Both the position numbers and the translations under genes were made by a program. Source: Pimelobacter simplex (GTDB taxonomy: Bacteria > Actinomycetota > Actinomycetes > Propionibacteriales > Nocardioidaceae). From it: a stretch of 64,000 nucleotides of DNA. The notes beneath the pieces were generated by a model, which saw only the letters and a list, made by a program, of their open reading frames with translations, did not search any database and was not told the DNA's origin. The stretch covers positions 62,001 through 126,000 of the forward strand of contig JADCLI010000001.1 in NCBI GenBank assembly GCA_016803235.1. The letters are read 5' to 3'. Shown piece by piece: positions 46,475 to 60,699 of this stretch (position 1 is its first letter; each line of letters opens with the position of its first letter).

Positions 46475-47406
46475 ACAAGCATCTGCTGAGCATCGACGAC
46501 GTGAGCGCCGGCGACATCCAGGAGATCTTCACCACCGCCGCGGAGATGCACGACGTGCAGAACCGCCAGGTCAAGAAGCTCCCCGCGCTGCGCGGCCGCA
46601 CCGTGATCAACCTGTTCTTCGAGGACTCCACCCGCACCCGGTCGAGCTTCGAGATCGCCGGCAAGTGGCTCTCCGCCGACGTGATCAACCTGTCCGCCAA
46701 GGGCAGCAGCGCGAGCAAGGGCGAGTCCCTGCGCGACACCGTGCTGACCGTCACCGCCATGGGCATCGACGGCCTGGTCGTCCGCCACGGCGCGAGCGGC
46801 GCCGCCGAGCAGATCAGCCGCTGGATCGACGTCCCGGTCATCAACGCCGGCGACGGCACCCACGAGCATCCCACGCAGGCGCTGCTCGACGGCTACACGC
46901 TCACCCGCAGGCTCGGCACCCTCGAGGGCAAGCACGTCGCCATCGTCGGCGACCTGACCCACAGCCGGGTGTTCCGCAGCAACGTCAAGAGCCTCACCAA
47001 GCTCGGCGCCACGGTCACCGCCGTCGCCCCGCCGACCCTGATGCCCGCGGGCGTGGGGGACTGGTCGAAGGCGGCGGGCTTCGCCACCAGCTACGACCTC
47101 GACGAGGTGCTCCCTCAGGCGGACGCCGTGATGATGCTGCGCGTCCAGCGCGAGCGGATGAGCGGCGGGTTCTTCCCGACCGCGCGGGAGTACACCGTCG
47201 GCTACGGCCTGACCCGCGACCGGCTCGCCGTGCTCGAGCCCGGCACGCCGATCCTGCACCCCGGCCCGATGAACCGCGGCCTGGAGATCTCCGCGGACGC
47301 CGCCGACGCCCTGGACTCGCTCGTGCTCGACCAGGTGTCCGCAGGTGTCGCCGTCCGCATGTCCGTGCTCTACCACCTGCTCGCCGGTGAGGAGACCAGC
47401 GCATGA
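46471..47406 (+). CDS. pyrB: Aspartate carbamoyltransferase catalytic chain
   Basis: 311 aa from GTG 46471, overlapping pyrR. Joins carbamoyl phosphate and aspartate. The carbamoyl phosphate site [13 protein letters not shown] and the Lys loop [14 protein letters not shown] are intact, [12 protein letters not shown] and [11 protein letters not shown] (aspartate site) follow, and [12 protein letters not shown] closes the active site. No regulatory chain pyrI is present, as expected for this lineage. Overlaps pyrC (ATGA). Confidence 0.97.
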   Translation: MNKHLLSIDDVSAGDIQEIFTTAAEMHDVQNRQVKKLPALRGRTVINLFFEDSTRTRSSFEIAGKWLSADVINLSAKGSSASKGESLRDTVLTVTAMGIDGLVVRHGASGAAEQISRWIDVPVINAGDGTHEHPTQALLDGYTLTRRLGTLEGKHVAIVGDLTHSRVFRSNVKSLTKLGATVTAVAPPTLMPAGVGDWSKAAGFATSYDLDEVLPQADAVMMLRVQRERMSGGFFPTAREYTVGYGLTRDRLAVLEPGTPILHPGPMNRGLEISADAADALDSLVLDQVSAGVAVRMSVLYHLLAGEETSA

Positions 47407-48689
47407 GCATCCTGATCAAGGGCGCCACCCTTCCCGACGGTACGACGAGCGACGTCCTCGTCCACGACGGCACCGTCGCCGAGCTGGGCGCCATCAGCAC
47501 GAAGGCCGACCGGACGATCGACGCCGACGGCCTGCGGCTGCTGCCCGGCCTGGTCGACCTGCACACCCACCTGCGCGAGCCCGGCCGCGAGGACGCCGAG
47601 ACCGTGCTCACCGGCTCCCGCGCCGCCGCGGTCGGCGGCTACACCGCCGTCCTGGCGATGGCCAACACCCACCCGGTCACCGACACCGCCGAGGCCGCCG
47701 AGCGGGTCCTCGACCTCGGCCGCACCGCCGGCCTGGTCGACGTGCAGCCGGTCGGCGCGGTGACCAAGGGACTCGCGGGCGAGGAGCTCGCCGAGCTCGG
47801 CCTGATGGCCCGCAGCCGCGCGAAGGTGCGCGTCTTCTCCGACGACGGCAAGTGCGTCCACGACCCGCGGGTGATGCGCCGGGCGCTGGAGTACGTCAAG
47901 GCCTTCGGCGGCGTCATCAGCCAGCACAGCCAGGACCCCTCGCTGGCCGGCCCGACGGCCTGCTGCCACGAGGGCGAGCTCTCCGGACGGCTCGGGCTGC
48001 CCGGCTGGCCCGGCGTGGCCGAGGAGGTCATCGTCGCGCGCGACGTCATGCTGGCCCGCCACACCGGCAGCCGGGTCCACGTCGCCCACGTCTCGACCGC
48101 GGGCAGCGTCGAGGTGGTCCGCTGGGCCAAGTCGCAGGGCATCGACGTCACCGCCGAGGTCACGCCGCACCACCTGCTGCTCACCACCGACCTGCTCACC
48201 GGCTACGACCCGACGTACAAGGTCAACCCGCCGCTGCGTCCCGACGAGGACGTCCGGGCGCTGCGCGAGGCCCTGGCCGACGGCACCATCGACGCCGTCG
48301 CCACCGACCACGCTCCGCACGCGCGCCACGACAAGGAGCACGCCTTCGTCGACGCGGCCTTCGGCATGCTCGGCCTCGAGACCGCGCTCCCCGTCGTCAC
48401 CACCGTGATGGTCGAGAGCGGCCTCCTCGACTGGGCCGGTGTCGCCCGCGTGATGAGCGCCAACCCGGCCCGGATCGCGGGTCTCGACGCCGAGCACGGC
48501 CGGCCGATCGCTGTCGGTGAGCCCGCCAACCTCACCCTGGTCGACCCGACGACGAAGGTCGTCGTCGACCGCGCCGCCAGCGTCTCGCTGAGCCGCAACA
48601 ACCCCTGGCACGACCGCAAGCTGACCGGTCGCGTCGTCGCCACGCTGCTGCGCGGCACGCCGACCGTCCTGGAAGGAGAACTGGCATGA
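47403..48689 (+). CDS. pyrC: Dihydroorotase
   Basis: 428 aa from ATG 47403. Class I dihydroorotase that cyclises carbamoyl-aspartate. Zinc ligands are in [13 protein letters not shown], the following His in ISQHSQDPS and [11 protein letters not shown], and the catalytic Asp is in [13 protein letters not shown]. Length matches the class I group. Overlaps pyrB and carA at both ends (ATGA), so translation of the operon is coupled. Confidence 0.96.
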   Translation: MSILIKGATLPDGTTSDVLVHDGTVAELGAISTKADRTIDADGLRLLPGLVDLHTHLREPGREDAETVLTGSRAAAVGGYTAVLAMANTHPVTDTAEAAERVLDLGRTAGLVDVQPVGAVTKGLAGEELAELGLMARSRAKVRVFSDDGKCVHDPRVMRRALEYVKAFGGVISQHSQDPSLAGPTACCHEGELSGRLGLPGWPGVAEEVIVARDVMLARHTGSRVHVAHVSTAGSVEVVRWAKSQGIDVTAEVTPHHLLLTTDLLTGYDPTYKVNPPLRPDEDVRALREALADGTIDAVATDHAPHARHDKEHAFVDAAFGMLGLETALPVVTTVMVESGLLDWAGVARVMSANPARIAGLDAEHGRPIAVGEPANLTLVDPTTKVVVDRAASVSLSRNNPWHDRKLTGRVVATLLRGTPTVLEGELA

Positions 48690-49845
48690 GCGGTTTCGAG
48701 GCTCGCTTCGCTCGCACCTCAACCACCGGGGCGTTGCTCGTCCTCGAGGACGGCCGCACGTTCCACGGCGAGGCCTACGGCGCCGAGGGCGAGACCTTCG
48801 GCGAGGCCGTCTTCAACACCGGCATGACCGGCTACCAGGAGACGCTGACCGACCCGTCGTACCACCGCCAGGTCGTCGTGATGACGGCCCCCCACATCGG
48901 GAACACCGGGATCAACGACGAGGACCCGGAGTCGAAGCGGATCTGGGTCGCCGGCTACGTCGTCCGCGAGCCCGCCCGCATCCCCAGCAACTGGCGCTCC
49001 CGGCGCAGCCTCGACGAGGAGCTCAAGGCCCAGGGAGTCGTCGGCATCTCCGGCATCGACACCCGCGCGCTGACCCGTCACCTGCGCGAGCGCGGCGCGA
49101 TGCGGGTCGGCATCTCCACCGTCGAGACCGATCCCGCCAAGCTGCTGGAGCGGGTCAAGGGATCCGCCGAGATGTCCGGCGCCAACCTGTCCGAGGCCGT
49201 CTCCACCGGCGAGGCGTACGTCGTGCCGGCCCAGGGGGAGAAGCGGTTCACCGTGGCCGCGCTCGACCTCGGCATCAAGGACATGACGCCGCAGCGGATG
49301 AGCGAGCGCGGCATCGAGGTCCACGTCCTGCCCGCCACGGCGAGCATCGACGAGGTCCTGGCCGTCGGCGACAACGGGCCGGACGGCCTGTTCTTCTCCA
49401 ACGGCCCCGGCGACCCGGCCGCGACCACCGGCCAGGTCGAGCTGCTCCAGCAGGCGCTGGAGCGCGAGCTGCCGTACTTCGGCATCTGCTTCGGCAACCA
49501 GCTCTTCGGCCGCGCGCTCGGCTTCGGCACCTACAAGCTGAAGTACGGGCACCGCGGCATCAACCAGCCGGTGATGGACCTGACCACCCGCAAGGTGGAG
49601 GTCACCGCCCACAACCACGGGTTCGCGGTCGACGCCCCGGTCGACGCCCCGACCGAGACGCCGTACGGCACCGCGACGGTCAGCCACGTGTGCCTCAACG
49701 ACGACGTCGTCGAGGGTCTCGAGCTCCGCGCGGAGGGCAGGCTCAAGGCCTTCTCCGTCCAGTACCACCCCGAGGCCGCCGCCGGACCGCACGACGCGGC
49801 GTACCTCTTCGACCGCTTCACCACGCTCCTGGAGGAGAACGCCTG

Positions 49846-49846
<1 letters not shown>
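48686..49846 (+). CDS. carA: Carbamoyl phosphate synthase small (glutaminase) chain
   Basis: 386 aa from ATG 48686, with GGAAGGAG upstream. Provides ammonia from glutamine for CarB. N-terminal CPSase domain ([37 protein letters not shown]) then the glutaminase domain with the nucleophile Cys in [11 protein letters not shown] and the His-Glu pair in [12 protein letters not shown]. About ten extra residues precede the usual family start (GALLVLEDG). In many actinobacteria a small membrane gene lies between pyrC and carA; here they overlap directly. It shares one base of its stop with the carB start. Confidence 0.96.
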
Positions 49847-53144
<3,298 letters not shown>

Positions 53145-53148
<4 letters not shown>

Positions 53149-54170
53149 GCCTCTACGACAAGGTCTTCGAGCACGTCCTGGTCAAGATGGACGCCGAGAA
53201 GGCGCACCACCTGACGTACGACGCGCTGCGGGCCGGCGGGCCGCTGCTCACCCGCGCCCCGATCCCGGGCTCCGCCCCGGTGACGGCGATGGGGCTGAGC
53301 TTCCCCAACCGGCTCGGCCTCGCGCCCGGCTTCGACAAGAACGCCCAGGTCTACGACCGGATGGGCGCCTTCGGGTTCGGGCACGTCGAGATCGGCACGG
53401 TCACCGCGCTCGCCCAGCCCGGCAACCCGAAGCCACGGCTGTTCCGGCTGCCCGAGGACCGGGCGATCGTCAACCGGATGGGCTTCAACAACGACGGCGC
53501 CTCCGCCGTCGCCGCCCGGCTGGCGACGCGGAGGCGGAAGCCCGGCGGACTCGTGCTCGGCGTCAACATCGGCAAGTCCAAGGTCGTCCCCGACGACGAC
53601 CAGGCCGCCGTCGAGGCCGACTACGAGACCTCGACCCGGCTGCTCGCGCCGCACGCCGACTACCTCGTGGTCAACGTGAGCTCGCCCAACACCCCCGGCC
53701 TGCGCAACCTCCAGGCGGTCGAGAAGCTCGCGCCGCTGCTGGCCCACGTGCGTCGGACTGCCGACCAGGTGACGTCCGCTCCGCTGCCGATGCTGGTCAA
53801 GATCGCGCCCGACCTGTCCGACGACGACGTGCTCGCCGTCGCCGACATGGCTCTCGACCTCGGCCTCGCCGGGATCATCGCGACCAACACCACGATCTCC
53901 CGCGACGGCCTGCGCACGCCGGCCGCGAAGGTCGAGGAGATTGGTGCGGGCGGCCTGTCCGGCGCACCCCTCACGCGGCGCGCGACCACGGTGCTGCGGC
54001 TGCTGCGCGACCGGGTCGGTCCCGAGCTGACCCTGATCGGCGTCGGCGGGATCAGCACGCCGGAGCAGGCTCGCGAGCGCGTCGCGGCGGGAGCGGACCT
54101 GGTGCAGGCCTACAGCGCCCTCATCTACGGTGGCCCCGGCTGGCCCCGGCAGATCCTCAAGGGGCTGTGA
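53145..54170 (+). CDS. pyrD: Dihydroorotate dehydrogenase (quinone), class 2
   Basis: 341 aa from GTG 53145, overlapping the carB stop (GTGA); an in-frame GTG at 53133 has no room for a ribosome site. The class 2 signature is clear: N-terminal helices for quinone ([21 protein letters not shown]), FMN barrel with [31 protein letters not shown], the catalytic Ser in [20 protein letters not shown] and [11 protein letters not shown]. It oxidises dihydroorotate to orotate and passes electrons to the membrane quinone pool. Confidence 0.95.
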
Positions 54171-54183
54171 GAGAGGACGTGCG

Positions 54184-55344
54184 ATGAGTTACGGGGACTA
54201 CCAGATCGAGCTGTACCTCGGTGCTCTCGGCGGGGTGCTCCCCGCGCACCCGTTCGACCATGCCGACCTCGAGGCCCGCGCGCTCGCCGCGCTGCCGCCG
54301 GAGCTGCGCACGTACGTCGCCGGGGGAGCCGGCGACGAGGCGACCCAACGCGCCAACGTGGCGGCCTTCCAGCGCTACGCGATCGTCCCGCGGATGCTGC
54401 GCGCGTCGGCCGATCGGGACCTGTCGGTCGAGCTGTTCGGCCGGACCCTCGCCAGCCCGCTGCTGCTCGCCCCGGTCGGCGTCGTCGGGATCTGCACACC
54501 CGACCAGCACGGCGACGTCCACGCCGCGGAGGTGGCGGCGGCGACCGGCGTACCGCTCATCGGGTCGACGCTGATGAGCGACCCGCTCGAGGACGTAGCC
54601 GCGGCGGCCGGCGACACGGGCACGTGGTTCCAGCTCTACACGCCGAGGAACCGCGACCTCGCGGCGAGCCTGGTGCAGCGCGCCGAGAGGGCCGGCTACG
54701 AGGCGATCGTGATCACCCTCGACACCTGGGTGCCCGGGTGGCGGCCGCGCGACCTCGCCAGCGGCAACTTCCCGCAGCTGCGGGGCAAGGCGCTGGCCAA
54801 CTACACCTCCGACCCGGTGTTCCAGGAGATGACCGGCCCGGACCCCGACCCCGGCACCGTCGTGATGACCTGGGTCGGCACCTTCGGGCACCCGGTCACC
54901 TGGGAGGACCTGCCCTGGCTGCGGTCGCTGACCGACCTCCCGATCGTGCTCAAGGGGATCTGCCACCCCGACGACGCCCGCCGCGCGCTCGACGAGGGTG
55001 CCGACGGGATCTACTGCTCCAACCACGGCGGCCGGCAGGCCAACGGCGGGGGAGCGGCGCTCGACTGGCTGCCCGACGTGGTCACCGCCGTCGACGGCCG
55101 GGCCCCGGTCGTCTTCGACTCCGGTGTCCGCACCGGCGCCGACGTCGTCAAGGCGCTCGCGCTGGGCGCCGACGCCGTCGCGATCGGCCGGCCCTACGTC
55201 TACGGCCTCGCCCTGGGGGGCGTGCCCGGCGCGGTCCACCAGGTCCGCGCCCTGCAGGCCGAGGCCGACCTGATCATGGCCGTCGACGGCTACCCCGCCC
55301 TGGCCGACCTCGGCCCCGACGCATTGCGGAGAGTCCCCTCATGA
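54184..55344 (+). CDS. FMN-dependent alpha-hydroxy-acid oxidase (lactate 2-monooxygenase-like)
   Basis: 386 aa from ATG 54184. FMN-dependent TIM-barrel enzyme of the lactate oxidase/glycolate oxidase family. [15 protein letters not shown] at the start and the long loop ([20 protein letters not shown]) resemble mycobacterial lactate 2-monooxygenase. [19 protein letters not shown] and [20 protein letters not shown] are FMN-site boxes; the catalytic base is His281 in [19 protein letters not shown] and the phosphate site is [20 protein letters not shown]. It would oxidise L-lactate or a similar 2-hydroxy acid. It sits inside the pyrimidine operon between pyrD and pyrF, both FMN/flux neighbours but with no known link; overlaps pyrF by 4 bases, so it is co-translated. 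Confidence 0.88.
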   Translation: MSYGDYQIELYLGALGGVLPAHPFDHADLEARALAALPPELRTYVAGGAGDEATQRANVAAFQRYAIVPRMLRASADRDLSVELFGRTLASPLLLAPVGVVGICTPDQHGDVHAAEVAAATGVPLIGSTLMSDPLEDVAAAAGDTGTWFQLYTPRNRDLAASLVQRAERAGYEAIVITLDTWVPGWRPRDLASGNFPQLRGKALANYTSDPVFQEMTGPDPDPGTVVMTWVGTFGHPVTWEDLPWLRSLTDLPIVLKGICHPDDARRALDEGADGIYCSNHGGRQANGGGAALDWLPDVVTAVDGRAPVVFDSGVRTGADVVKALALGADAVAIGRPYVYGLALGGVPGAVHQVRALQAEADLIMAVDGYPALADLGPDALRRVPS

Positions 55345-56165
55345 GCTTCGGTTCCCGCCTGCACGCCGCCGTGGCCGACCGCGGCCCCTTCTGCGTCGGG
55401 ATCGACCCGCACGCCGGCCTGCTCCGCGCGTGGGGGTACGACGACGACGTCGCCGGACTCGAGCGGTTCGCCCTCGGCGCGGTCGAGGCGCTCGCCCCCC
55501 ACTGCAGCATCGTGAAGCCGCAGTCGGCGTTCTACGAGCGCTTCGGCAGCCGCGGCGTGGCCGTCCTGGAGCGCGTGATCGCCGAGTCCCGGGCCGCGGG
55601 CGCGCTGGTGCTGCTCGACATCAAGCGCGGCGACATCGGCTCGACCTCGCAGGCGTACGCCGACGCGTACCTCGACCCCGCCTCGCCGCTCGCCTCCGAC
55701 GCGGTCACGGTCAGCCCGTTCCTCGGCTTCGGCTCCCTGCAGCCCTTCGTCGACACCGCGGTCGAGCACGACGCTGGCCTGTTCGTGCTCGCGGCCACGT
55801 CCAACGCGGAAGGCCCCGAGGTGCAGGAGGCCGTGACCGGGGGACGCAGCGTCTCGGGCACGATGCTCGACCACCTGCGACGGCTCAACGACGGCGCGGT
55901 CCCGCTCGGCTCGTTCGGTGCCGTCGTCGGCGCCACCCTCGAGGACGACCGCGGCCTCGACCTGGCGTTCAACGGCCCGATCCTGGCCCCCGGGTACGGC
56001 GAGCAGGGCGGCACCACCGCCGACATCCGCCGGATCTTCGGGGCCAGCGCCGGCAACGTGCTGGCCAGCTCGTCGCGGGGCGTGCTGCGGCTCGGTCCCG
56101 ACGCCGCTGCGATGCGCGAGGCCGTGCTCCGCACGAACGACGAGCTGCGCGCACTCCAGGGCTGA
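55341..56165 (+). CDS. pyrF: Orotidine 5'-phosphate decarboxylase, type 2
   Basis: 274 aa from ATG 55341 (ATGA overlap). Last step to UMP. The type 2 form of actinobacteria: [47 protein letters not shown] with the catalytic Lys-Asp set, and [15 protein letters not shown] for the phosphate. Length is as expected for the type 2 group (about 270-285). The next gene begins 2 bases after its stop. Confidence 0.96.
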   Translation: MSFGSRLHAAVADRGPFCVGIDPHAGLLRAWGYDDDVAGLERFALGAVEALAPHCSIVKPQSAFYERFGSRGVAVLERVIAESRAAGALVLLDIKRGDIGSTSQAYADAYLDPASPLASDAVTVSPFLGFGSLQPFVDTAVEHDAGLFVLAATSNAEGPEVQEAVTGGRSVSGTMLDHLRRLNDGAVPLGSFGAVVGATLEDDRGLDLAFNGPILAPGYGEQGGTTADIRRIFGASAGNVLASSSRGVLRLGPDAAAMREAVLRTNDELRALQG

Positions 56166-56167
56166 GC

Positions 56168-56626
56168 GTGCGGCGCAACCTGCTCCTCGTCGCGGCCCTG
56201 GCGGTGGCGGTGCTGGTCGGCCTCCTGCTGCTGCGCGGCGGCGAGGAGGATCGGTTCGCCTCCTACTGCGAGGTGGTCACCGAGCACCGCGAGGACGTCG
56301 GCGCCGCCCTGTCCGCCGGGCCGACCACCGGGCTGCTGCGCGCGCTGCCCAGCTTCGAGGAGCTCGCGGAGGAGTCGCCCGACGACATCCGGGCCGACTG
56401 GACGCTGGTCGTCGAGCGGATCACCGCGCTGGAGGAGGCCCTCGACGGCGCCGGGGTGGACCCGGCGACGTACCGCTTCGACCAGCCGCCCGCCGACCTG
56501 TCGGCCGACGACAAGGCGGCGATCGACGCCGCCGCGGCCCGGCTGGGTGCGGCGGACACCGCCACCGCGCTCGCCCACGTCGAGCAGCAGGCGCGCGACG
56601 TCTGCAAGACGCCGCTGAGCACGTAG
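56168..56626 (+). CDS. Membrane-anchored extracytoplasmic protein of unknown function
   Basis: 152 aa from GTG 56168. An N-terminal hydrophobic helix (about 5-21, LLLVAALAVAVLVGLLLL) follows two Arg, with no cleavage site or lipobox, so it is probably an anchor. The rest is a soluble helical domain with two Cys (SYCEVV near 33 and DVCKTP near 146) that could pair outside the cell. Similar small proteins occur after pyrF in related actinobacteria. No function can be given. It is the last gene of the pyr transcript; a promoter with an inverted repeat follows. Confidence 0.75.
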   Translation: MRRNLLLVAALAVAVLVGLLLLRGGEEDRFASYCEVVTEHREDVGAALSAGPTTGLLRALPSFEELAEESPDDIRADWTLVVERITALEEALDGAGVDPATYRFDQPPADLSADDKAAIDAAAARLGAADTATALAHVEQQARDVCKTPLST

Positions 56627-56658
56627 CGGGCGTCGCGCAGGCCGATCCCCGGCCCCGC

Positions 56659-56689
56659 ATTGCCCGCTCCGTCGGGCAATGGCTAGATT
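56659..56689 (+). promoter_or_regulatory. mihF promoter with inverted repeat operator
   Basis: TTGCCC (56660-56665), 18 bases, TAGATT (56684-56689): the best -35/-10 pair in the window. ATTGCCCG at 56659-56666 and CGGGCAAT at 56673-56680 form a perfect 8-bp inverted repeat that covers the -35 and most of the spacer, so a regulator could bind it. It may also serve as a hairpin at the end of the pyr transcript. The leader to GTG 56745 is about 50 bases. Confidence 0.65.
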
Positions 56690-56744
56690 GGCCGACGGCG
56701 GCTCCGCCCGCTTGCTGCCCCGTTGACCGAAGGACACCGCACCC

Positions 56745-57065
56745 GTGGCTCTGCCCCCGCTCACCCCCGAACAGCGTCAGGCTGCCCTCGAGAAGGCAGC
56801 CGCCGCCCGCCGGGAGCGGGCCGAGGTCAAGAACCGGCTCAAGAACTCCGGAGCCTCCATCCAGGAGGTGCTCCAGCAGGGCCAGGTCAACGAGGTCATC
56901 GGCAAGATGAAGGTCCTCGACCTGCTGCAGTCCGTGCCGGGTCTCGGCAAGGTGCGCGCCCGCCAGGTCATGGAGCGCCTCGGCATCGCCGAGTCGCGCC
57001 GGGTGCGTGGGCTCGGGGCCAAGCAGGTCGCCGCGCTCGAGCGCGAGTTCGCCCCCGAGGCATGA
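56745..57065 (+). CDS. mihF: Actinobacterial integration host factor mIHF
   Basis: 106 aa from GTG 56745, with GAAGGA upstream. Nucleoid-associated protein of actinobacteria, unrelated to E. coli IHF in fold. It has [19 protein letters not shown], then [20 protein letters not shown], which is the helix-turn-helix-like DNA-binding unit, and ends [17 protein letters not shown]. It shapes DNA and aids integration of some phages. The order mihF-gmk-rpoZ is standard in the phylum. Confidence 0.95.
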   Translation: MALPPLTPEQRQAALEKAAAARRERAEVKNRLKNSGASIQEVLQQGQVNEVIGKMKVLDLLQSVPGLGKVRARQVMERLGIAESRRVRGLGAKQVAALEREFAPEA

Positions 57066-57072
57066 GGATCCA

Positions 57073-57630
57073 GTGACGGCGAAGCTCTTCGTCCTCGCCG
57101 GACCCACCGCGGTCGGCAAGGGCACGGTCGCTGCTGCGATGCGCGAGCAGCACCCCGAGATCTACCTGTCCGTCTCGGCCACGACCCGCGCCCCCCGGCC
57201 CGGGGAGGTCGACGGGGTGCACTACCACTTCGTGTCCGCCGAGGAGTTCGACCGCCTCGTCGCCGAGGGGCAGATGCTCGAGTGGGCGGTCGTGCACGGC
57301 GTGAACCGGTACGGCACCCCCCGCGGCCCCGTCGACGAGGCGCTCGCCGCGGGCCGGCCCGCGCTGCTCGAGATCGACTTGCAGGGCGCCCGGCAGGTGC
57401 GGGAGTCCGCACCCGACGCGGTCTTCGTCTTCCTCAAGCCGCCGTCCTGGGAGGAGCTGGTGCGCCGGCTCGTCGGCCGCGGCACCGAGGACGAGGAGGA
57501 GCGGGAGCGCCGGCTGGCCACCGCCCGCGACGAGCTCGCCGCCGAGGCGGAGTTCGACGTGACCATCGTCAACCGGGAAGTTCACGCTGCCGTCGAGGAG
57601 TTGGTAGCCTTGATGGTTGGTCCGCGCTGA
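57073..57630 (+). CDS. gmk: Guanylate kinase
   Basis: 185 aa from GTG 57073, eight bases after mihF. Phosphorylates GMP to GDP. P-loop [11 protein letters not shown] (the usual family box is GPSGxGK, so Thr-Ala replaces Ser-Gly), [19 protein letters not shown] for GMP binding with the conserved Arg and Tyr, [10 protein letters not shown] and [11 protein letters not shown]. It ends with the short VALMVGPR. Length is normal. rpoZ follows, so nucleotide supply and RNA polymerase are next to each other. Confidence 0.94.
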   Translation: MTAKLFVLAGPTAVGKGTVAAAMREQHPEIYLSVSATTRAPRPGEVDGVHYHFVSAEEFDRLVAEGQMLEWAVVHGVNRYGTPRGPVDEALAAGRPALLEIDLQGARQVRESAPDAVFVFLKPPSWEELVRRLVGRGTEDEEERERRLATARDELAAEAEFDVTIVNREVHAAVEELVALMVGPR

Positions 57631-57682
57631 TCGCCCGGCCCAGTTGTCTTCTGACCGCCCATCATCTGTGAGGCCTCTTCAC

Positions 57683-58012
57683 GTGTCTGCCCCGAACATC
57701 GCCGCCGAGGGTGTCACCAACCCTCCCATCGACGACCTGCTGTCCAAGACCGACAGCAAGTACAAGCTGGTGCTCTACAGCGCCAAGCGCGCGCGGCAGA
57801 TCAACGCCTACTACTCGCAGCTCGGCGAGGGCCTGCTCGAGTACGTCGGCCCGCTCGTGGAGACCCACGTCCAGGAGAAGCCCCTCTCGATCGCGCTGCG
57901 CGAGATCAACGAGGACCTGCTGACCTGCGAGGACATCGACCCGGCCGAGCTCGCCGCTGAGGCCGCTGCCGCTGCGGCCGCCGCGGAGGCCCCGGTCTCC
58001 GACGTCGAGTGA
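57683..58012 (+). CDS. rpoZ: RNA polymerase omega subunit
   Basis: 109 aa from GTG 57683, chosen because the protein then begins [20 protein letters not shown] as in other actinobacteria; an open frame upstream reaches 57617. [20 protein letters not shown] is the omega signature. Residues 90-109 are Ala-rich with an acidic end (PVSDVE). It helps assembly and stability of RNA polymerase and, in some bacteria, ppGpp response. coaBC starts 10 bases after the stop. Confidence 0.94.
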   Translation: MSAPNIAAEGVTNPPIDDLLSKTDSKYKLVLYSAKRARQINAYYSQLGEGLLEYVGPLVETHVQEKPLSIALREINEDLLTCEDIDPAELAAEAAAAAAAAEAPVSDVE

Positions 58013-58022
58013 TCTGACGCGC

Positions 58023-59282
58023 ATGACGTCGGCTGCGTCGTCGGCCGGGTCCCGCCCCCGGGTGGTGCTCGGTGTCGCCGGTGGGATCGCCGCCTACAAG
58101 GCGTGCGAGCTGCTCCGCCGGTTCACCGAGTCCGGCCACGACGTGACCGTCGTACCGACCGCGGCGGCACTGGAGTTCGTCGGCGCGCCCACCTGGGCCG
58201 CGCTGTCGGGCAAGCCGGTGTCCGCCGAGGTCTGGGACGGCGTGCACGAGGTGCCCCACGTCCGGCTGGGGCAGACCGCCGACCTGGTCGTCGTCGCGCC
58301 AGCGACGGCCGACCTGCTGGCCAAGGCCGCCCACGGGCTGGCCGACGACCTGCTCACCAACACCCTGCTCACCGCACGCTGCCCGGTGGTGCTCGCCCCG
58401 GCGATGCACACCGAGATGTGGGAGCACCCGGCGACCGCCGCCAACGTCGCCACCCTGCGCTCGCGCGGCGTCCTCGTCGTCGAGCCCGCCGAGGGCCGCC
58501 TCACCGGTGCCGACACCGGCAAGGGCCGGCTGCCCGAGCCCGCCGAGATCTTCGAGGTCGCGCGCGACGTGCTGGCCCGTTCGCAGGCCGGCTCCTCCAG
58601 CGCCACCGGCGCCCTCGATCTCGCCGGGTGCCACGTCGTCGTGTCCGCCGGGGGCACCCGTGAGCGCCTCGACCCGGTCCGCTTCCTCGGCAACCGGTCC
58701 TCGGGCCGGCAGGGCTACGCCCTGGCCCGGGCCGCCGTCGCCCGCGGCGCCGAGGTCACCCTCGTCGCCGCCAACGTCGACCTGCCCGACCCGGCCGGTG
58801 TCAAGGTGGTCCGCGTCGAGTCGACCGCCGAGCTGCGCGACGCCGTGCTGAGCGCGACCGCCGGCGCCGACGCCGTCGTGATGGCCGCGGCTCCGGCCGA
58901 CTTCCGCCCGACCCAGCTGTCGGACGTGAAGATCAAGAAGGCGGACGACGGATCGGCTCCGTCGATCACGCTGCAGCAGAATCCCGACATCCTCAAGGAG
59001 ATCTCGACCCACCGGGCCCGCCCGGACGCCGTGATCGTCGGGTTCGCCGCCGAGACCGGCGACGCCACGGGCAGCGTCCTCGACCTGGCTCGCGCCAAGC
59101 TGGCCCGCAAGGGCTGCGACCTGCTCGTCGTCAACGACGTCAGCGGGGGAGCGGTCTTCGGGAGCGCCGACAACGAAGCGGTGATCCTGGGCGCAGACGG
59201 GTCCGCGGTCGACGTACCGCACGGCTCGAAGGCGGCCCTCGCCCACCTGATCTGGGACCAGGTCGTCACCCGACTTTCCTGA
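58023..59282 (+). CDS. coaBC: Bifunctional phosphopantothenoylcysteine decarboxylase/synthase
   Basis: 419 aa from ATG 58023. Two steps of coenzyme A synthesis in one protein. The N-terminal CoaC flavoprotein half (about 15-190) has [18 protein letters not shown], the region [16 protein letters not shown] and [16 protein letters not shown] with the substrate clamp Asn/Met pattern. The C-terminal CoaB half (about 200-419) has [21 protein letters not shown] (split here as two parts of one motif) and the nucleotide-site Lys in DVKIKKADD. CoaB uses CTP to join cysteine. Both halves look complete. Confidence 0.95.
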   Translation: MTSAASSAGSRPRVVLGVAGGIAAYKACELLRRFTESGHDVTVVPTAAALEFVGAPTWAALSGKPVSAEVWDGVHEVPHVRLGQTADLVVVAPATADLLAKAAHGLADDLLTNTLLTARCPVVLAPAMHTEMWEHPATAANVATLRSRGVLVVEPAEGRLTGADTGKGRLPEPAEIFEVARDVLARSQAGSSSATGALDLAGCHVVVSAGGTRERLDPVRFLGNRSSGRQGYALARAAVARGAEVTLVAANVDLPDPAGVKVVRVESTAELRDAVLSATAGADAVVMAAAPADFRPTQLSDVKIKKADDGSAPSITLQQNPDILKEISTHRARPDAVIVGFAAETGDATGSVLDLARAKLARKGCDLLVVNDVSGGAVFGSADNEAVILGADGSAVDVPHGSKAALAHLIWDQVVTRLS

Positions 59283-59361
59283 GACTCCCAGGCATCACCT
59301 CCGACGGTCCGTATCGTTGGAACACAGCCCATCAGCCCCCCAACCAGGAGTTCCCACCACC

Positions 59362-60561
59362 ATGACCGGACGTCTGTTCACGTCGGAGTCGGTGACCGAG
59401 GGTCACCCGGACAAGATCGCCGACCAGATCAGCGACACCGTGCTCGACTACCTGCTCGAGCACGACCCCAAGAGCCGGGTCGCTGTCGAGACCCTGCTGA
59501 CCACCGGCCTGGTCGTCGTCGCCGGCGAGGTGACGACCGAGGCGTACGCTCCGGTCGCCCAGCTGGTGCGCGAGAAGATCCTCGAGATCGGCTACGACTC
59601 GTCGGACAAGGGCTTCGACGGCAACTCCTGCGGTGTGCAGGTCGCGATCGGCGCGCAGTCGCCCGACATCGCGCAGGGCGTCGACACCGCCGAGGACGTC
59701 CGCCTCGGCGGATCGTCCGACGAGCTCGACAAGCAGGGCGCGGGCGACCAGGGCCTGATGTTCGGCTACGCCTGCGACGACACCCCGGAGCTGTTCCCGC
59801 TGCCGATCAAGATCGCGCAGACCCTCGCGGAGAAGCTCACCGAGGTGCGCAAGGACGGCACGCTGTCCTACCTGCGCCCCGACGGCAAGACCCAGGTCAC
59901 CATCGAGTACGACGAGGACGACCGGGCCGTCCGCGTCGACACCGTGGTGCTGTCGACCCAGCACGCCGAGGACGTCACGCAGGAGCAGATCGCCGCCGAC
60001 ATCACGGCCAAGGTCATCGAGCCGGTGCTCGAGCAGTTCAAGACCAGCGTCCCGTTCGACGGCTACAAGCTGCACATCAACCCGACCGGCAAGTTCGTCG
60101 TCGGTGGCCCGATGGGCGACGCCGGACTGACCGGCCGCAAGATCATCGTCGACACCTACGGCGGCATGGCCCGCCACGGTGGTGGCGCGTTCTCCGGCAA
60201 GGACCCGTCCAAGGTCGACCGCTCGGCCGCCTACGCCATGCGCTGGGTCGCCAAGAACGTCGTCGCCGCGGGCCTGGCCCGTCGCTGCGAGGCCCAGGTG
60301 GCCTACGCCATCGGCGTCGCCAAGCCCGTCGGTGTCTTCATCGAGACCTTCGGCACCGGCGTCGTCTCCGACGAGAAGATCCAGGAGGCGGTGCTCGAGG
60401 TCTTCGACCTGCGTCCCGCCGCGATCCTGCGTGACCTCGACCTGCGTCGCCCGATCTACGCCAAGACGGCCGCCTACGGCCACTTCGGTCGCGAGCTCCC
60501 CGAGTTCACCTGGGAGCGCACCGACCGCGCGGACGCGCTGAAGGCCGCCGCGGGCATCTGA
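59362..60561 (+). CDS. metK: S-adenosylmethionine synthetase
   Basis: 399 aa from ATG 59362, with AGGAG about 11 bases upstream. Makes AdoMet from methionine and ATP. Boxes: [68 protein letters not shown]. Length is normal. I looked for a SAM riboswitch in the 80-base gap upstream and saw no candidate. A 14-bp-arm inverted repeat follows 38 bases after the stop. Confidence 0.96.
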   Translation: MTGRLFTSESVTEGHPDKIADQISDTVLDYLLEHDPKSRVAVETLLTTGLVVVAGEVTTEAYAPVAQLVREKILEIGYDSSDKGFDGNSCGVQVAIGAQSPDIAQGVDTAEDVRLGGSSDELDKQGAGDQGLMFGYACDDTPELFPLPIKIAQTLAEKLTEVRKDGTLSYLRPDGKTQVTIEYDEDDRAVRVDTVVLSTQHAEDVTQEQIAADITAKVIEPVLEQFKTSVPFDGYKLHINPTGKFVVGGPMGDAGLTGRKIIVDTYGGMARHGGGAFSGKDPSKVDRSAAYAMRWVAKNVVAAGLARRCEAQVAYAIGVAKPVGVFIETFGTGVVSDEKIQEAVLEVFDLRPAAILRDLDLRRPIYAKTAAYGHFGRELPEFTWERTDRADALKAAAGI

Positions 60562-60598
60562 TCCACCGACCGGGCGCGAACGGGCCCGGGATCTGCGT

Positions 60599-60645
60599 CG
60601 ACCCGGCAGAAACTGACCTCCGAGAGGCCACTTTCTGCCGGGTCG
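60599..60645 (+). terminator. Large inverted repeat between metK and priA
   Basis: CGACCCGGCAGAAA at 60599-60612 and its exact complement at 60632-60645 flank a 19-base loop that contains a smaller CCTC-CGA-GAGG hairpin. CGTTTTCG follows on the right, so a T-rich stretch is present. Probably the metK terminator; the repeat may also be a mobile palindromic element. Confidence 0.7.
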
Positions 60646-60699
60646 GCTCGTTTTCGCGGCTCCTTCGTGCCGGGTCGGCGATGGGTCGGGGCCCGCTGG

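Noticed and set aside
59283..59361. SAM riboswitch upstream of metK
   Set aside because: The gap is only about 80 bases and shows no stem pattern or conserved box of the SAM families; actinobacterial metK genes usually lack one.
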